Source: Deltaproteobacteria bacterium (GTDB taxonomy: Bacteria; Myxococcota; Myxococcia; Myxococcales; 40CM-4-68-19). From it: a stretch of DNA of 64,000 nucleotides. Positions 52,838 to 61,368 of this stretch are shown here, in pieces (position 1 is the first letter of the stretch; each line of letters opens with the position of its first letter). The notes below the pieces were generated by a model. That model saw only the letters and a list, made by a program, of their open reading frames with translations. It was not told the origin of the DNA and did no database searches. A program made the translations under genes and the position numbers. Where the stretch lies: positions 1 through 64,000 of the forward strand of contig JANYKT010000043.1 in NCBI GenBank assembly GCA_025358085.1, read 5' to 3'.

Positions 52838-54427
52838 ATGGCTACCCACGACGTCCTCAATCAGCCCCCTCCTCTCCCACTCGATCCCTATAGGACCGAT
52901 GGCACCCTGAGCTCGGCTCTCGTGCGCGAGGGCGCCGCCTGGGCTGACAACGATTTGCGCGACTTCGCTCGCGAGGCCTGCAGCGCGCAAGCCCAGCAGT
53001 GGGCCGCGCAGGCAAACGAGAACCCCCCGCGCCTGCGCACGCACGACCGCTACGGGAATCGCATTGATGAAGTCGAGTTCCATCCCGCCTGGCACGAGCT
53101 GCTCCGGGTGAGCGTCGCTTATGGCCTGCAGGGCCGGCCGTGGCGCGAGCCGCGCGAGGGCGCGCACGTTGCTCGCGCGGCGATGATGATGGTTGCCTCA
53201 CAGAATGAGTTCGGCCACGGCTGCCCCATCTCGATGACCTATTCGGCATATCCCGCGCTGGCGAAAACGCCCGCGCTGCAGGCCGAGTGGGGCCCACGCA
53301 TCACGGGCGAGACCTACGATCCGCGCTTCTTGCCCGCGGCCCAGAAGAGCGGGGCGCTCATCGGCATGGCGATGACCGAAAAGCAGGGGGGTTCGGACGT
53401 ACGCGCGAACACCACGCGCGCCGTGCGGGGCGACGGCCATTATCTCCTCACGGGACATAAATGGTTCTGTTCCGCGCCGATGTCCGACGCCTTTCTGGTG
53501 CTGGCGCAGGCGGACGCGGGACTCACCTGTTTCCTGCTGCCACGCTTCCTGCCTGACGGTGCGCGCAACCGGTTCTTCCTGCAGCGCCTCAAGGACAAGC
53601 TCGGCAATCGCTCCAATGCCTCGAGCGAGATCGAGCTGGACTCAGCTCACGCCGAACTGGTGGGCGAGGAAGGCCGCGGCGTGCAGACCATTCTCGAGAT
53701 GGTCAATCACACCAGGCTTGATTGCGTGATTGGCTCATCGGCAATGATGCGCCGCTCGCTGAGCGAAGCATTGCACCATGTCCGGCATCGCAAGGCCTTC
53801 GGGCGGCTGTTGATCGACCAGCCACTGATGCGCAACGTGCTCGCCGATCTTGTGGTCGAGTCGCAAGCCGCAACCCTGCTGATGATGCGGCTCGCCCGCG
53901 GGTACGATCGCAAGGAGGCGCCCTTCCGCCGCCTCGCCACTGCGGTGAGCAAATTCTGGATCTGCAAGCGCGCGCCCGCGTTCGTGGCTGAAGCGCTCGA
54001 GTGTCTGGGCGGCAATGGGTACATCGAGGAGTCAGGCCTGCCCCGCATCTACCGGGAGGCGCCGCTCAACTCCATCTGGGAGGGCTCGGGCAACGTGATG
54101 TGCCTCGACGTGCTGCGCGCGGTGGCAAAGGAGCCGGACTCGCTGGCCGCGGTGCTGGAGGAGATCCGGCTGGGCGCGACGGCGGACCGCAGACTCGATG
54201 CCTTCGTGGACGTGCTGAGCGAGCGCCTCTTGCGGCCCCAGGAGAGCGACGCGCGCCGCCTCGTCGAGGGACTCGCGCTGGCGTTGCAAGGTTCGCTGCT
54301 GGTTCGATTCGCGGCGCCGGCAGTCGCGGACGCGTTCTGTGTCGCGCGGCTGACGGGCGATCGCGGGCAGGTCTTCGGCACGCTGCCGGGACAGGTTGAC
54401 GCGGCTTCCATCGTCAATGACGCATGA
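52838..54427 (+). CDS. AidB-like acyl-CoA dehydrogenase
   Basis: 529 residues, longer than ordinary acyl-CoA dehydrogenases (~380) and near the AidB length (~540). AidB-like features: ISMTYSAYPALAKTPALQAE W, GMAMTEKQGGSDVRANTTRA, HKWFCSAPMSDAFLVLAQA, ECLGGNGYIEESGLPRIYRE APLNSIWEGSGNVM. E. coli AidB is part of the adaptive response to alkylation and binds DNA; an isovaleryl-CoA dehydrogenase role is also discussed. No ada or alkB is nearby. Confidence 0.87.
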   Translation: MATHDVLNQPPPLPLDPYRTDGTLSSALVREGAAWADNDLRDFAREACSAQAQQWAAQANENPPRLRTHDRYGNRIDEVEFHPAWHELLRVSVAYGLQGRPWREPREGAHVARAAMMMVASQNEFGHGCPISMTYSAYPALAKTPALQAEWGPRITGETYDPRFLPAAQKSGALIGMAMTEKQGGSDVRANTTRAVRGDGHYLLTGHKWFCSAPMSDAFLVLAQADAGLTCFLLPRFLPDGARNRFFLQRLKDKLGNRSNASSEIELDSAHAELVGEEGRGVQTILEMVNHTRLDCVIGSSAMMRRSLSEALHHVRHRKAFGRLLIDQPLMRNVLADLVVESQAATLLMMRLARGYDRKEAPFRRLATAVSKFWICKRAPAFVAEALECLGGNGYIEESGLPRIYREAPLNSIWEGSGNVMCLDVLRAVAKEPDSLAAVLEEIRLGATADRRLDAFVDVLSERLLRPQESDARRLVEGLALALQGSLLVRFAAPAVADAFCVARLTGDRGQVFGTLPGQVDAASIVNDA

Positions 54428-54638
54428 GAGCCAGGCTGGGACTCGTTCAAAAGGCGCAGTTGTCGCCGCGCGGCAGTGAACTACGACGTCAATCAGTGTG
54501 CGGCTGTTCTTCGATATCTTCCACTTTGAGCCCCCTCGGCTGCACGCAACAAACTTGCGTTTGATAATTCTGACGCCGAACCCGCGATTCCGCAAGCCGT
54601 CTACTTCACCTTGGAGAATCGCGGCGTCCGCGGCATGA
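54428..54638. other. Convergent intergenic gap, nothing identified
   Basis: 211 bases between the AidB-like gene and rsmE, which converge. Lower G+C than its surroundings. No gene, tRNA or convincing terminator hairpin seen. Confidence 0.4.
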
Positions 54639-55334
54639 CTATCGGAGTGCGCCCAGCAGATACGGGACCGCCACCTCGACGCGCAGGACGCGAGGGCCCA
54701 GGGAGACGGCGGTGAAGCCCTGCGCCGCAAGCAACTCCAGCTCGAACGGGACCCAGCCGCCCTCGGGCCCGATGGCCAGCGTCGCGGGCGCGCGCCGCTC
54801 CAACTGCGCCTGCGCGAGCGGATGCGCCACCAGTCGCAGGTCCTTGCGCAACAGCCCCTCGAGCTCATCCTCTACAAAGGGCCGGAACCGCTCCCGCAGC
54901 AGCACCCGGGGCGGACGCGTGTCGCGCGCCTGCTCCAGCCCCTGCGCAAGGAGCGCGTCGATCTCGCGCAGCACCGCCGACTGGAAGTAGCTTTTCTCCA
55001 CGCGCGCCGCGTTGACCAGCACCAGCGTGTCCACGCCCAGCGCGGCGATCGCGGGCAGCACTTTGCGCAGCGCCTTGGGCCGCGGAAGGGCCAGCAGCAG
55101 ATCGATGCCGGGTCGCGGCGGCGGCTCGTCGGTGAGCGCGGGCAGAAGCACCAGCTCGTCCGCGGTGATGCTGAGAACGCGCGCGGTCCCGACGCGGCCT
55201 CGCAGCAGCCCCACGCGCAGGGTATCGCCTTCCGCTGCCCGCAAGATCTGGAGGGCGTGGGCGAGCCGCCGGTCGCGCAGTCGAGCGGTGCCGTCGGCCG
55301 CAAAATCCTCTTCTGTCAAGAGCAGGAGGTTCAT
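54639..55334 (-). CDS. rsmE: 16S rRNA (uridine-1498-N3)-methyltransferase
   Basis: 231 residues from ATG 55334, directly after AGGAGGTTC in the opposite sense of reading; upstream frame not conserved. SPOUT-type signatures of RsmE: LLLALPRPKALRKVLPAIAA LGV, RVEKSYFQS, LAIGPEGGWVPFELELL and LGPRVLRVEVAVPYLL, which form the trefoil knot binding SAM. Methylates U1498 of 16S rRNA. Divergent from bpt with 34 bases between starts. Confidence 0.93.
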   Translation of the reverse strand: MNLLLLTEEDFAADGTARLRDRRLAHALQILRAAEGDTLRVGLLRGRVGTARVLSITADELVLLPALTDEPPPRPGIDLLLALPRPKALRKVLPAIAALGVDTLVLVNAARVEKSYFQSAVLREIDALLAQGLEQARDTRPPRVLLRERFRPFVEDELEGLLRKDLRLVAHPLAQAQLERRAPATLAIGPEGGWVPFELELLAAQGFTAVSLGPRVLRVEVAVPYLLGALR

Positions 55335-55368
55335 GGCAGGAGCCGGCAACTCTATTAGAATGCCGTAA

Positions 55369-56091
55369 ATGGTGCGCCTGCTGCAGCATCGCATCTCCGA
55401 GCCCGAGCCTTGTCCCTACCTGCCGGGGCGCGAGTCGACGACCGAGACGATGCTGATGACTTCGGTCTCCGCGGCCCAGCTTGAGCGGCTGCTCGAGCAG
55501 GGCTTCCGCCGCTTTGGCCCGCTCTACTTCCGGCCGGTCTGCGCCCAATGCAGCGAGTGCGTTCCGGTGCGGGTGCCGGTGGCGAGCTTCGCTCTTTCGA
55601 AGAACTTGCGCCGGGTGCTGGCAAGAGCGCAAAAGGTCCGCGTCGAGGTGGGCCTGCCGCGCGTGGACGACCAGCGCCTCGCCTTGTACCGCCGCTGGCA
55701 TGCGCTGCGAGAGGGCGATCGCGGTTGGAAGCCCGACACGCTGACCGAACAATCTTATCAGATGCAGTTCGCTTTCCCGCACCCCGCCGCGCGCGAGTAC
55801 AGCTATTGGCTCGACGGCGCGCTGGTCGGCATCGGCATCATGGACGAGCTGCCGCACTCGATCTCCGCGGTCTATTGCTTTTATGAGCCCGCGCACGCGG
55901 CTCTTTCGCTGGGGACCTTTAACGTGCTCACTGCTCTCGCGAACGCGCGCGCGGCAGAGAAGCAGCATGTCTATCTGGGATATCGCGTCGAGGACTGCCC
56001 ATCGCTCAGCTACAAGGGCCGCTTCGTGCCGCAGGAGCGCCTCGAAGGTCGTCCCGAAACCGGCGAGGCACCGCGCTGGATGCCGTCGTGA
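55369..56091 (+). CDS. bpt: Aspartate/glutamate leucyltransferase
   Basis: 240 residues. Family signatures: CPYLPGRESTTE, GFRRFGPLYFRPVCAQCSEC VPVRVPV, and YLGYRVEDCPSLSYKGRFVP. Bpt adds Leu from Leu-tRNA to proteins with N-terminal Asp or Glu, marking them for ClpS/ClpAP (N-degron pathway). Length normal. Stop overlaps the yjbQ start. Confidence 0.93.
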   Translation: MVRLLQHRISEPEPCPYLPGRESTTETMLMTSVSAAQLERLLEQGFRRFGPLYFRPVCAQCSECVPVRVPVASFALSKNLRRVLARAQKVRVEVGLPRVDDQRLALYRRWHALREGDRGWKPDTLTEQSYQMQFAFPHPAAREYSYWLDGALVGIGIMDELPHSISAVYCFYEPAHAALSLGTFNVLTALANARAAEKQHVYLGYRVEDCPSLSYKGRFVPQERLEGRPETGEAPRWMPS

Positions 56092-56504
56092 AGGTGCACC
56101 AGGAGACGGTCGAAATCGAGGCGCGGGGCGCGGGCCTGCACGATGTCACTGAGCGAATCCTTTGGGTGGTGCGGCTATCGGCCATCCGCACCGGGCTCTG
56201 CACCGTCTTTATTCAGCACACCAGCGCATCGCTGCTGATTCAAGAGAATGCAGACCCGGCCGTCCAGCGAGATCTGGAGAAGTGGATTGCGCGTTTGGCT
56301 CCGGAAGGCGCTGGCTATGAGCACGATGACGAGGGCGCGGATGACATGCCCGCGCATCTCCGGTCGGCGATGACCCGCACCACGGAAACGATCCCGGTGA
56401 GCGGCGGCGATCTCGCTCTCGGCACCTGGCAGGCGCTTTACCTCTGGGAGCACCGCCGCGCGCCGCACCGCAGGCGACTCGTGATCACCATCATCGGAGA
56501 CTGA
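56088..56504 (+). CDS. yjbQ: YjbQ/UPF0047 family protein
   Basis: 138 residues from GTG 56088, which overlaps the bpt stop (GTGA). Family signatures: TGLCTVFIQHTSASLLIQEN, EGADDMPAHLRSAM, LGTWQALYLWEHRRAPHRR. Members are trimeric beta-sandwich proteins; some show weak thiamine-phosphate-synthase activity, but the physiological role is unsettled. Confidence 0.92.
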   Translation: MKVHQETVEIEARGAGLHDVTERILWVVRLSAIRTGLCTVFIQHTSASLLIQENADPAVQRDLEKWIARLAPEGAGYEHDDEGADDMPAHLRSAMTRTTETIPVSGGDLALGTWQALYLWEHRRAPHRRRLVITIIGD

Positions 56505-56543
56505 ATTCAAGCTGGGCTTTTGCTCTGCCCGGCCACCCGGCCT

Positions 56544-57290
56544 CTACTCGCGGTGGCGTTCGCTGAAACGAGCCGCGCCAGGCCCAGCCTCGGTGGCGAG
56601 CGCGCGCAGGCCCAGGCGCAGCTCGTTTCGCATGGCTTCGTCGAAGGAGAGATCGGTCTGCTCCAGCGCCGAGCGCCGGTCGCCGCGCAGGCAGATCTGC
56701 GGCAGCGCCGCCAGCTCTCGCGCCAGCTCTTCAGCGGCGGCACGCGCGGCACCTCTCGGCACCACGCGGTTCGCGAGACCCATCGCCAGCGCCTCGGCGG
56801 CGAGGACGGGCCGGCCGGTGAGGATGAGATCCAGCGCGCGCGACAACCCGATCAGCCGCGGCAGCCGCACCGTGCCCCCGTCGATGAGCGGTACCCCGAA
56901 ACGGCGGCAGAACACGCCCAGCACCGCGTCCTCCGCGACCACGCGCAGGTCGCACCAGAGCGCGAGCTCGAGTCCGCCGGCGACCGCGTACCCTTCGATG
57001 GCTGCGATCACCGGCTTGTCGAGCAGCAGGCGCGTGGGACCCATCGGACCGTCGCCGCACGGCTCTACGCGGTTGCCCCTGCCTGCGGCGATGGCTTTGA
57101 GGTCGGCGCCGGAACAGAAGGTCCCGTGAGCGCCCGCGAGCACGGCCACTCGAGCGCCGTCGTCGCTCTCGAAAGCGCGGAAGGCGTCAGCGAGTTCCTG
57201 CGCAGTACCGCGATCGACTGCGTTCCGCGCCTCGACGCGGTCGAGGATGACCGTCGTGACTTCCCCATTCTTTTCAACATGTACGGCCAT
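56544..57290 (-). CDS. Enoyl-CoA hydratase/isomerase family protein
   Basis: 248 residues. Crotonase fold with the oxyanion-hole strands HGTFCSGADLKAIAAG and YAVAGGLELALWCDLRVV. In the active-site stretch FGVPLIDGGTVRLPRLIG the first catalytic Glu position has no Glu, and no clear second one is visible, so the reaction could be isomerase- or other crotonase-type instead of hydration. Convergent with yjbQ, divergent from the DUF3332 gene. Confidence 0.88.
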   Translation of the reverse strand: MAVHVEKNGEVTTVILDRVEARNAVDRGTAQELADAFRAFESDDGARVAVLAGAHGTFCSGADLKAIAAGRGNRVEPCGDGPMGPTRLLLDKPVIAAIEGYAVAGGLELALWCDLRVVAEDAVLGVFCRRFGVPLIDGGTVRLPRLIGLSRALDLILTGRPVLAAEALAMGLANRVVPRGAARAAAEELARELAALPQICLRGDRRSALEQTDLSFDEAMRNELRLGLRALATEAGPGAARFSERHRE

Positions 57291-57332
57291 GCGCTGTTGT
57301 AGCAGCGCCCGCCGAGGGAAAGAGTACGCCGC

Positions 57333-57842
57333 ATGAAAAAAGCTCTCTCGTTGGCAATGGTCCTCGCATTCACTTCCGCCTGCTTCGGCAGCTTCGGCCT
57401 CACCCGCAAGCTCTGGACGTTCAACAAGGATGTCTCGAGCGAGAAGTTCGTCCAGGAGCTCGTGTATCTGGGCTTGGTGATCATCCCGGTCTACGAGCTC
57501 GCCGCTCTCGGCGACGCGCTCATCTTCAACTCCATCGAGTTCTGGGGCGGGAAGAATCCCGTGCTCAGCGGAAGCGACACCAAGGGCGATCCGGTCGCCG
57601 TGTTGCGCACCGATCGCGGGATGCGCCTCGAGACGGCGGGCGGCTCGTTCGACGTCGCCATCGGCAGCGACTTCGTCGAGGTGCGCGACGGCTCCGGCAG
57701 GCTCCTGCGCCGCGTGGCCGCGGTGGACGGCGTCGCCATCGCCACCGGTCCCGACGGCCGGATGCGCGCGCTCGGCAACCTCGACGAGCTCTGGGCGGGA
57801 ACTTTCGGCGACCGCGGCAGCCTGCTTGCCAACGCGCGCTGA
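57333..57842 (+). CDS. DUF3332-family putative lipoprotein
   Basis: 169 residues. Signal with Cys at residue 17 (SLAMVLAFTSACFGSFGL). The family core FGLTRKLWTFNKDV, VIIPVYELAALGDALIFNSI EFWGG is clear and includes a hydrophobic stretch. The rest is a small beta-rich domain. Function unknown in all members I know. Confidence 0.82.
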   Translation: MKKALSLAMVLAFTSACFGSFGLTRKLWTFNKDVSSEKFVQELVYLGLVIIPVYELAALGDALIFNSIEFWGGKNPVLSGSDTKGDPVAVLRTDRGMRLETAGGSFDVAIGSDFVEVRDGSGRLLRRVAAVDGVAIATGPDGRMRALGNLDELWAGTFGDRGSLLANAR

Positions 57843-57965
57843 GTCCCCAGCGCCGGTGTGGCCAGGCTAGCGAGCAGTGCTGCGGCGGCGTCGCGAGGCC
57901 TGGCGCGCGACCGCCCAGCAATTTCGCTGCGCGCGAGTTCCTGAGGCGCCTTATCCTTCCAGGTC

Positions 57966-58472
57966 ATGAGGCTGAACCGCCGCATGGAGCGCTACCTGGT
58001 TGACCTGCGCAGCCGGCAGGTCGACGCGGCCCCCCTCGTGCCAGGCCGGCCTCCGGACGTGGAGATCGTCGAGGCTGGCGGCTGCTTCCTCCTCGGTCGC
58101 TTCGTTCGCAAGCCGCACCTGCATATCGCTGACTTTCGCGACGCCACCGGGCTCGAATGTAGCGCCAACAAGATACCGATGGCGGGCCTGGTCAACCCGC
58201 GGCTCTCCGCTGCCGCTCCGCTGCTTCTGCTCACCGCGGGCCTGCTCACGGCGCAGGCCCTCTCACGCGAACTCGCTCGCTATCCAGGTATCTTCAACAT
58301 CATCGTTTCGTATGACGGCGAGAGCTGCGCGGTCCGCTTCCACCGGCTGCGTGCGGGGCAGCGCTGGCTCGCCGAGGACCTCGACGATTACGTCGACGAG
58401 GGCGTCCTGGTGGTCGAGGCTGGCCAGGGAGCGAAAGGCAAGGGGCTCGCGCAGTTGGCGGCCGCTGTCTAG
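57966..58472 (+). CDS. Hypothetical protein, no recognised family
   Basis: 168 residues, coding-looking throughout. The sequence has conserved-seeming patches (LVPGRPPDVEIVEAGG, FRDATGLECSANKIPMAG, IFNIIVSYDGESCAVRFHRL) and one moderately hydrophobic segment around residue 80. No signal peptide. ATG 57966; an internal ATG at 57987 (MERYLVDL) is an alternative. Flanked by a DUF3332 lipoprotein gene and, convergently, glpD. Confidence 0.6.
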   Translation: MRLNRRMERYLVDLRSRQVDAAPLVPGRPPDVEIVEAGGCFLLGRFVRKPHLHIADFRDATGLECSANKIPMAGLVNPRLSAAAPLLLLTAGLLTAQALSRELARYPGIFNIIVSYDGESCAVRFHRLRAGQRWLAEDLDDYVDEGVLVVEAGQGAKGKGLAQLAAAV

Positions 58473-58490
58473 GTAGAATCAAATCAATGC

Positions 58491-58507
58491 GTAGGGTGTC
58501 CCCCTAC
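58491..58507. terminator. Small hairpin between convergent genes
   Basis: GTAGGG pairs with CCCTAC around a five-base loop in the 45-base gap between the hypothetical gene and glpD. Short; no T-run. Confidence 0.3.
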
Positions 58508-58517
58508 TCGCTCTTCC

Positions 58518-60131
58518 CTATCGTTGATGAACTGCGAAGTATTCGTTGATTTTCGCGTCTGCTTCGTCACCGAAGAAGATGCGGCAGGCCTCGCGCAGTC
58601 CGGCCGCGCGCTGGATCTCCTCGCGCCGCACCACCAATGAAATCTTCGAGCGGCGGCGAAGGAAATCCTCGAGCTTCACCACCATCTCGCGTCGCTCGGC
58701 CTCGTCGATCTCGCAGCGCAGATACTCCGAGCCCTCAATGAGCACCTCGGCCATGGAGGGGTCGCGCCGGATGGTGTCCAGCAGCGAGAGCGCCTCCGCG
58801 CCGTAGCGCCGCCAGAGCCGGGTCGCGAGCTTTTCCGAGGCGAGCTCCGAGGTCATGGCGTCCAGATCCATCAGCCGCGCCTGGTGAAAGTATTCGTCGC
58901 GCACCGCCGCGGATGGCTCGCCGTACCAGACCCGCCCGGCATAGGGCAGCGCGATGCCGAGCCTGGTGATTTCCGTGCAGATCTCCTCGCCGACATTGAG
59001 GCAGTCGGTGAGCTTGCCGCCGAAAATGGTGACGTGCGCGTCGGGTCCGTTCACGTCGATGGCATGCTTGCGCGAAAGCTGCATCCAGTCGCGGCCGCCG
59101 CCTCCTTCCGCAGTGACCGCGAGAGGGCGCACGCCGCAGCGCTCGGCGATGATGTCCGCATCGGTCAGGGGGTGCGGCAGGCGCAGCCGCTTGTTGATGT
59201 TCTCCAGCACGAAGCGCCGGTCATCTTCGGTCACCGCGACCTCGGGCCGCTCGACGCGGGTATCGGTGGTGCCGATGCAGGTCCGGGGGCCCATCGGGAT
59301 GACGAAGAAGAGCCGGCCGTCGTCGGCAAAGAATGTCAGAACGCGCCGGTTGGGCGTGAGCTTGTCCACCAGGATGTGGATGCCTTTGGAGAAGACGTGC
59401 CGGTGCTCTGTCTTCTGGCCGAGCAGCGCGTTGTGCTCGTCGGCGTAGGGGCCGCAGGCATTGACGATGGAACGGGCCCGCACGTTGAATGTGCGGTCGG
59501 AGATGACCTCGCGGGCGCGCGTGGTCCAGATGCCGTCCATGCGCGTGGCGCCCAGAGACTCGACATAGTTCGCCGCCGCGCAGCCGTAGTTCAGCGCCGA
59601 GCGGATGAAACCCCAGACGAAGCGCGCGTCGTTGTCGTGCAGGAAGGCGTCGCTGTATTCGAAGCCCCCGTCGAGCAGGCCGGGCGCGATGATGGGCTCC
59701 TCGCGCGCCATGGCTTTCAACGACAGGAGCCGTGGCGCGCGCGTAAAGAAGTTTCCCAGGACCCAATAGAGGAGGGTGCCGAGGAAAAGCTTCACCCGCC
59801 CGTGGCGGAAGCCGCGCTCGTGCGAGGTGTAGAAGCGGATCTCCTGCACCGTGGACGGGTAGCTGCGCAAAAGCTTGTTGCGCGCCGAGCAGAGCTTGCG
59901 AACCAGCCCGAACTCGTAGGTCTCGAGGTATTTGATGCCGCCCCAGGCGAGGTTCGACGTGCTTTGTGAGGTCACGCCCGCGAAGTCGCCGCGGTCGATG
60001 AGCGCCACCCGGGCGCCGCGCGCCGACAGCGCCGCGGCCGAGACCGCGCCGTTGATTCCGCCACCCAGGATCAGGACGTCGAAGATTCCGCCGCCTTCGA
60101 GCTTTGCCAGATTCGTCCCGCGGAGCCGCAC
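58518..60131 (-). CDS. glpD: FAD-dependent glycerol-3-phosphate dehydrogenase
   Basis: About 537 residues from GTG 60131; longer upstream frames would run into the divergent TerB-like gene 30 bases away. FAD-binding start DVLILGGGINGAVSAAAL with ARVALIDRGDFAGVTSQSTS NLAWGG, and IVNACGPYADEHN and IPMGPRTCIGTTDT further on are DAO/GlpD signatures, with the GlpD C-terminal helical domain at the end. Oxidises sn-glycerol-3-phosphate to dihydroxyacetone phosphate, feeding electrons to quinone. No glpK/glpF here. Confidence 0.9.
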   Translation of the reverse strand: MRLRGTNLAKLEGGGIFDVLILGGGINGAVSAAALSARGARVALIDRGDFAGVTSQSTSNLAWGGIKYLETYEFGLVRKLCSARNKLLRSYPSTVQEIRFYTSHERGFRHGRVKLFLGTLLYWVLGNFFTRAPRLLSLKAMAREEPIIAPGLLDGGFEYSDAFLHDNDARFVWGFIRSALNYGCAAANYVESLGATRMDGIWTTRAREVISDRTFNVRARSIVNACGPYADEHNALLGQKTEHRHVFSKGIHILVDKLTPNRRVLTFFADDGRLFFVIPMGPRTCIGTTDTRVERPEVAVTEDDRRFVLENINKRLRLPHPLTDADIIAERCGVRPLAVTAEGGGGRDWMQLSRKHAIDVNGPDAHVTIFGGKLTDCLNVGEEICTEITRLGIALPYAGRVWYGEPSAAVRDEYFHQARLMDLDAMTSELASEKLATRLWRRYGAEALSLLDTIRRDPSMAEVLIEGSEYLRCEIDEAERREMVVKLEDFLRRRSKISLVVRREEIQRAAGLREACRIFFGDEADAKINEYFAVHQR

Positions 60132-60161
60132 GCGAGAGAGGATACACGCTACAATGCAAGC

Positions 60162-60560
60162 ATGACGGACATTGAGCAGGCTGAGCATGTGATCGAATTG
60201 ATGGTGCTCGCAGCCTGGGCAGACGGGCGGGTGGAGGGCTCCGAGGCGCACGCTGTCCAACGCCTGGCCTCGAAGGAGCCACTCTTGAGCGGACACGGTC
60301 CGGTCGGCGAGGTGAGCAAGGTCACCCACCAGCGCCTGGTTCGCGAAGGCATGGAGCAGTGCCTGCTGGCCTCGGTGCGCGGGCTCAAGGACAAGCCCTA
60401 CCGGGAACTCGGCTTTCAGTGCGCTGCGAAGGTGATGGGCGCCGACAACCGCGGTGACGTCGAGGAGGACCGCATGCTGAGCCGTCTGCAGACCATGTTT
60501 GGCTTCCAGCCGGCGGACGTCGAGCGCCTGCTGGTCGTCGCTGCCGCTGAGCCTCGCTAG
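60162..60560 (+). CDS. TerB-like domain protein
   Basis: 132 residues. All-helical with the TerB/DnaJ-associated pattern IELMVLAAWADGRVEGSEAH and CAAKVMGADNRGDVEEDRML SRLQ, two repeats of acidic helices. TerB proteins can bind metal ions at the membrane edge; stand-alone copies like this one have no known job. Divergent from glpD. Confidence 0.78.
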   Translation: MTDIEQAEHVIELMVLAAWADGRVEGSEAHAVQRLASKEPLLSGHGPVGEVSKVTHQRLVREGMEQCLLASVRGLKDKPYRELGFQCAAKVMGADNRGDVEEDRMLSRLQTMFGFQPADVERLLVVAAAEPR

Positions 60561-60690
60561 CCCGCCGCGCCAGCCCCTCCTCGCTGGGCTGCTCAGGGGG
60601 CTACCAAAACGACATTTTGTCAGGGATTACAGAGCGCGCGCCATTTCCGCGGACAAAAGTGGCAACTAGCTGTCAACTTGGGGGGACATC

Positions 60691-61356
60691 ATGGAACCGG
60701 TCCCGTCGATCAAGCTCGCGCTCGTGGATGACCATCGACTTTTCCGCGAAGGGCTGCGGTCGATGATCATGAGTCAGCCCGACTTCACTGTCGTCGGCGA
60801 GGCGGCCGACTCGAACGAAGCCTACCAGATGATTGAGGCCACCTCGCCCGACGTGCTGGTGCTCGATCTCGCACTCCCGGGGGCGACCGGCGTGACCGTG
60901 GCGCGCGAGGTGCTACGCCGCAATCCGCGCATGCGAATCCTGCTGCTCAGCATGCTGGTGGACGAGGAGCATGTCGCGCAGGCGCTGGAGGCAGGCGTCG
61001 CCGGTTACGCCGCCAAGGTGCAGTCGGCGGACGAAGTCTTTGAGGCCATTCGCGCGGTGAGCGCAGGCAAGTCGTATCTGTCGCCAATGATCTCCCGCTT
61101 CGTCCTCGACGAGTACATGCGGCTGCGCAAGGGAGGCGAGACTGCTCCCGCGCCGCTGCGCGCCCTCACTCGCCGCGAACGGGAGATCTTCGACCTCTGC
61201 GTGCGCGGGCTGTCGAACGACACCATCGCCACCCAGCTCTTCATCAGCAAGCGCACCGTCGAGACGCACCGCGGGCGCATCATGCGCAAGCTTGGAGTTC
61301 ACTCGGCTTCCGACCTGGTCCGCATCGCGGCCAGACACGGGCTCCTGCAAGTCTGA
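60691..61356 (+). CDS. NarL/FixJ (LuxR-type) response regulator
   Basis: 221 residues, GGGGGG eight bases before ATG 60691. Receiver domain with Asp-Asp in LALVDDHRLFREGL and phospho-acceptor Asp in VLVLDLALPG, then a LuxR HTH (LTRREREIFDLCVRGLSNDT, FISKRTVETHRGRIMRKLGV). Twelve bases precede the CheR-PAS gene, and a histidine kinase follows, so the three likely form one signalling operon. Confidence 0.92.
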   Translation: MEPVPSIKLALVDDHRLFREGLRSMIMSQPDFTVVGEAADSNEAYQMIEATSPDVLVLDLALPGATGVTVAREVLRRNPRMRILLLSMLVDEEHVAQALEAGVAGYAAKVQSADEVFEAIRAVSAGKSYLSPMISRFVLDEYMRLRKGGETAPAPLRALTRREREIFDLCVRGLSNDTIATQLFISKRTVETHRGRIMRKLGVHSASDLVRIAARHGLLQV

Positions 61357-61368
61357 TAGAGCGCTTGT

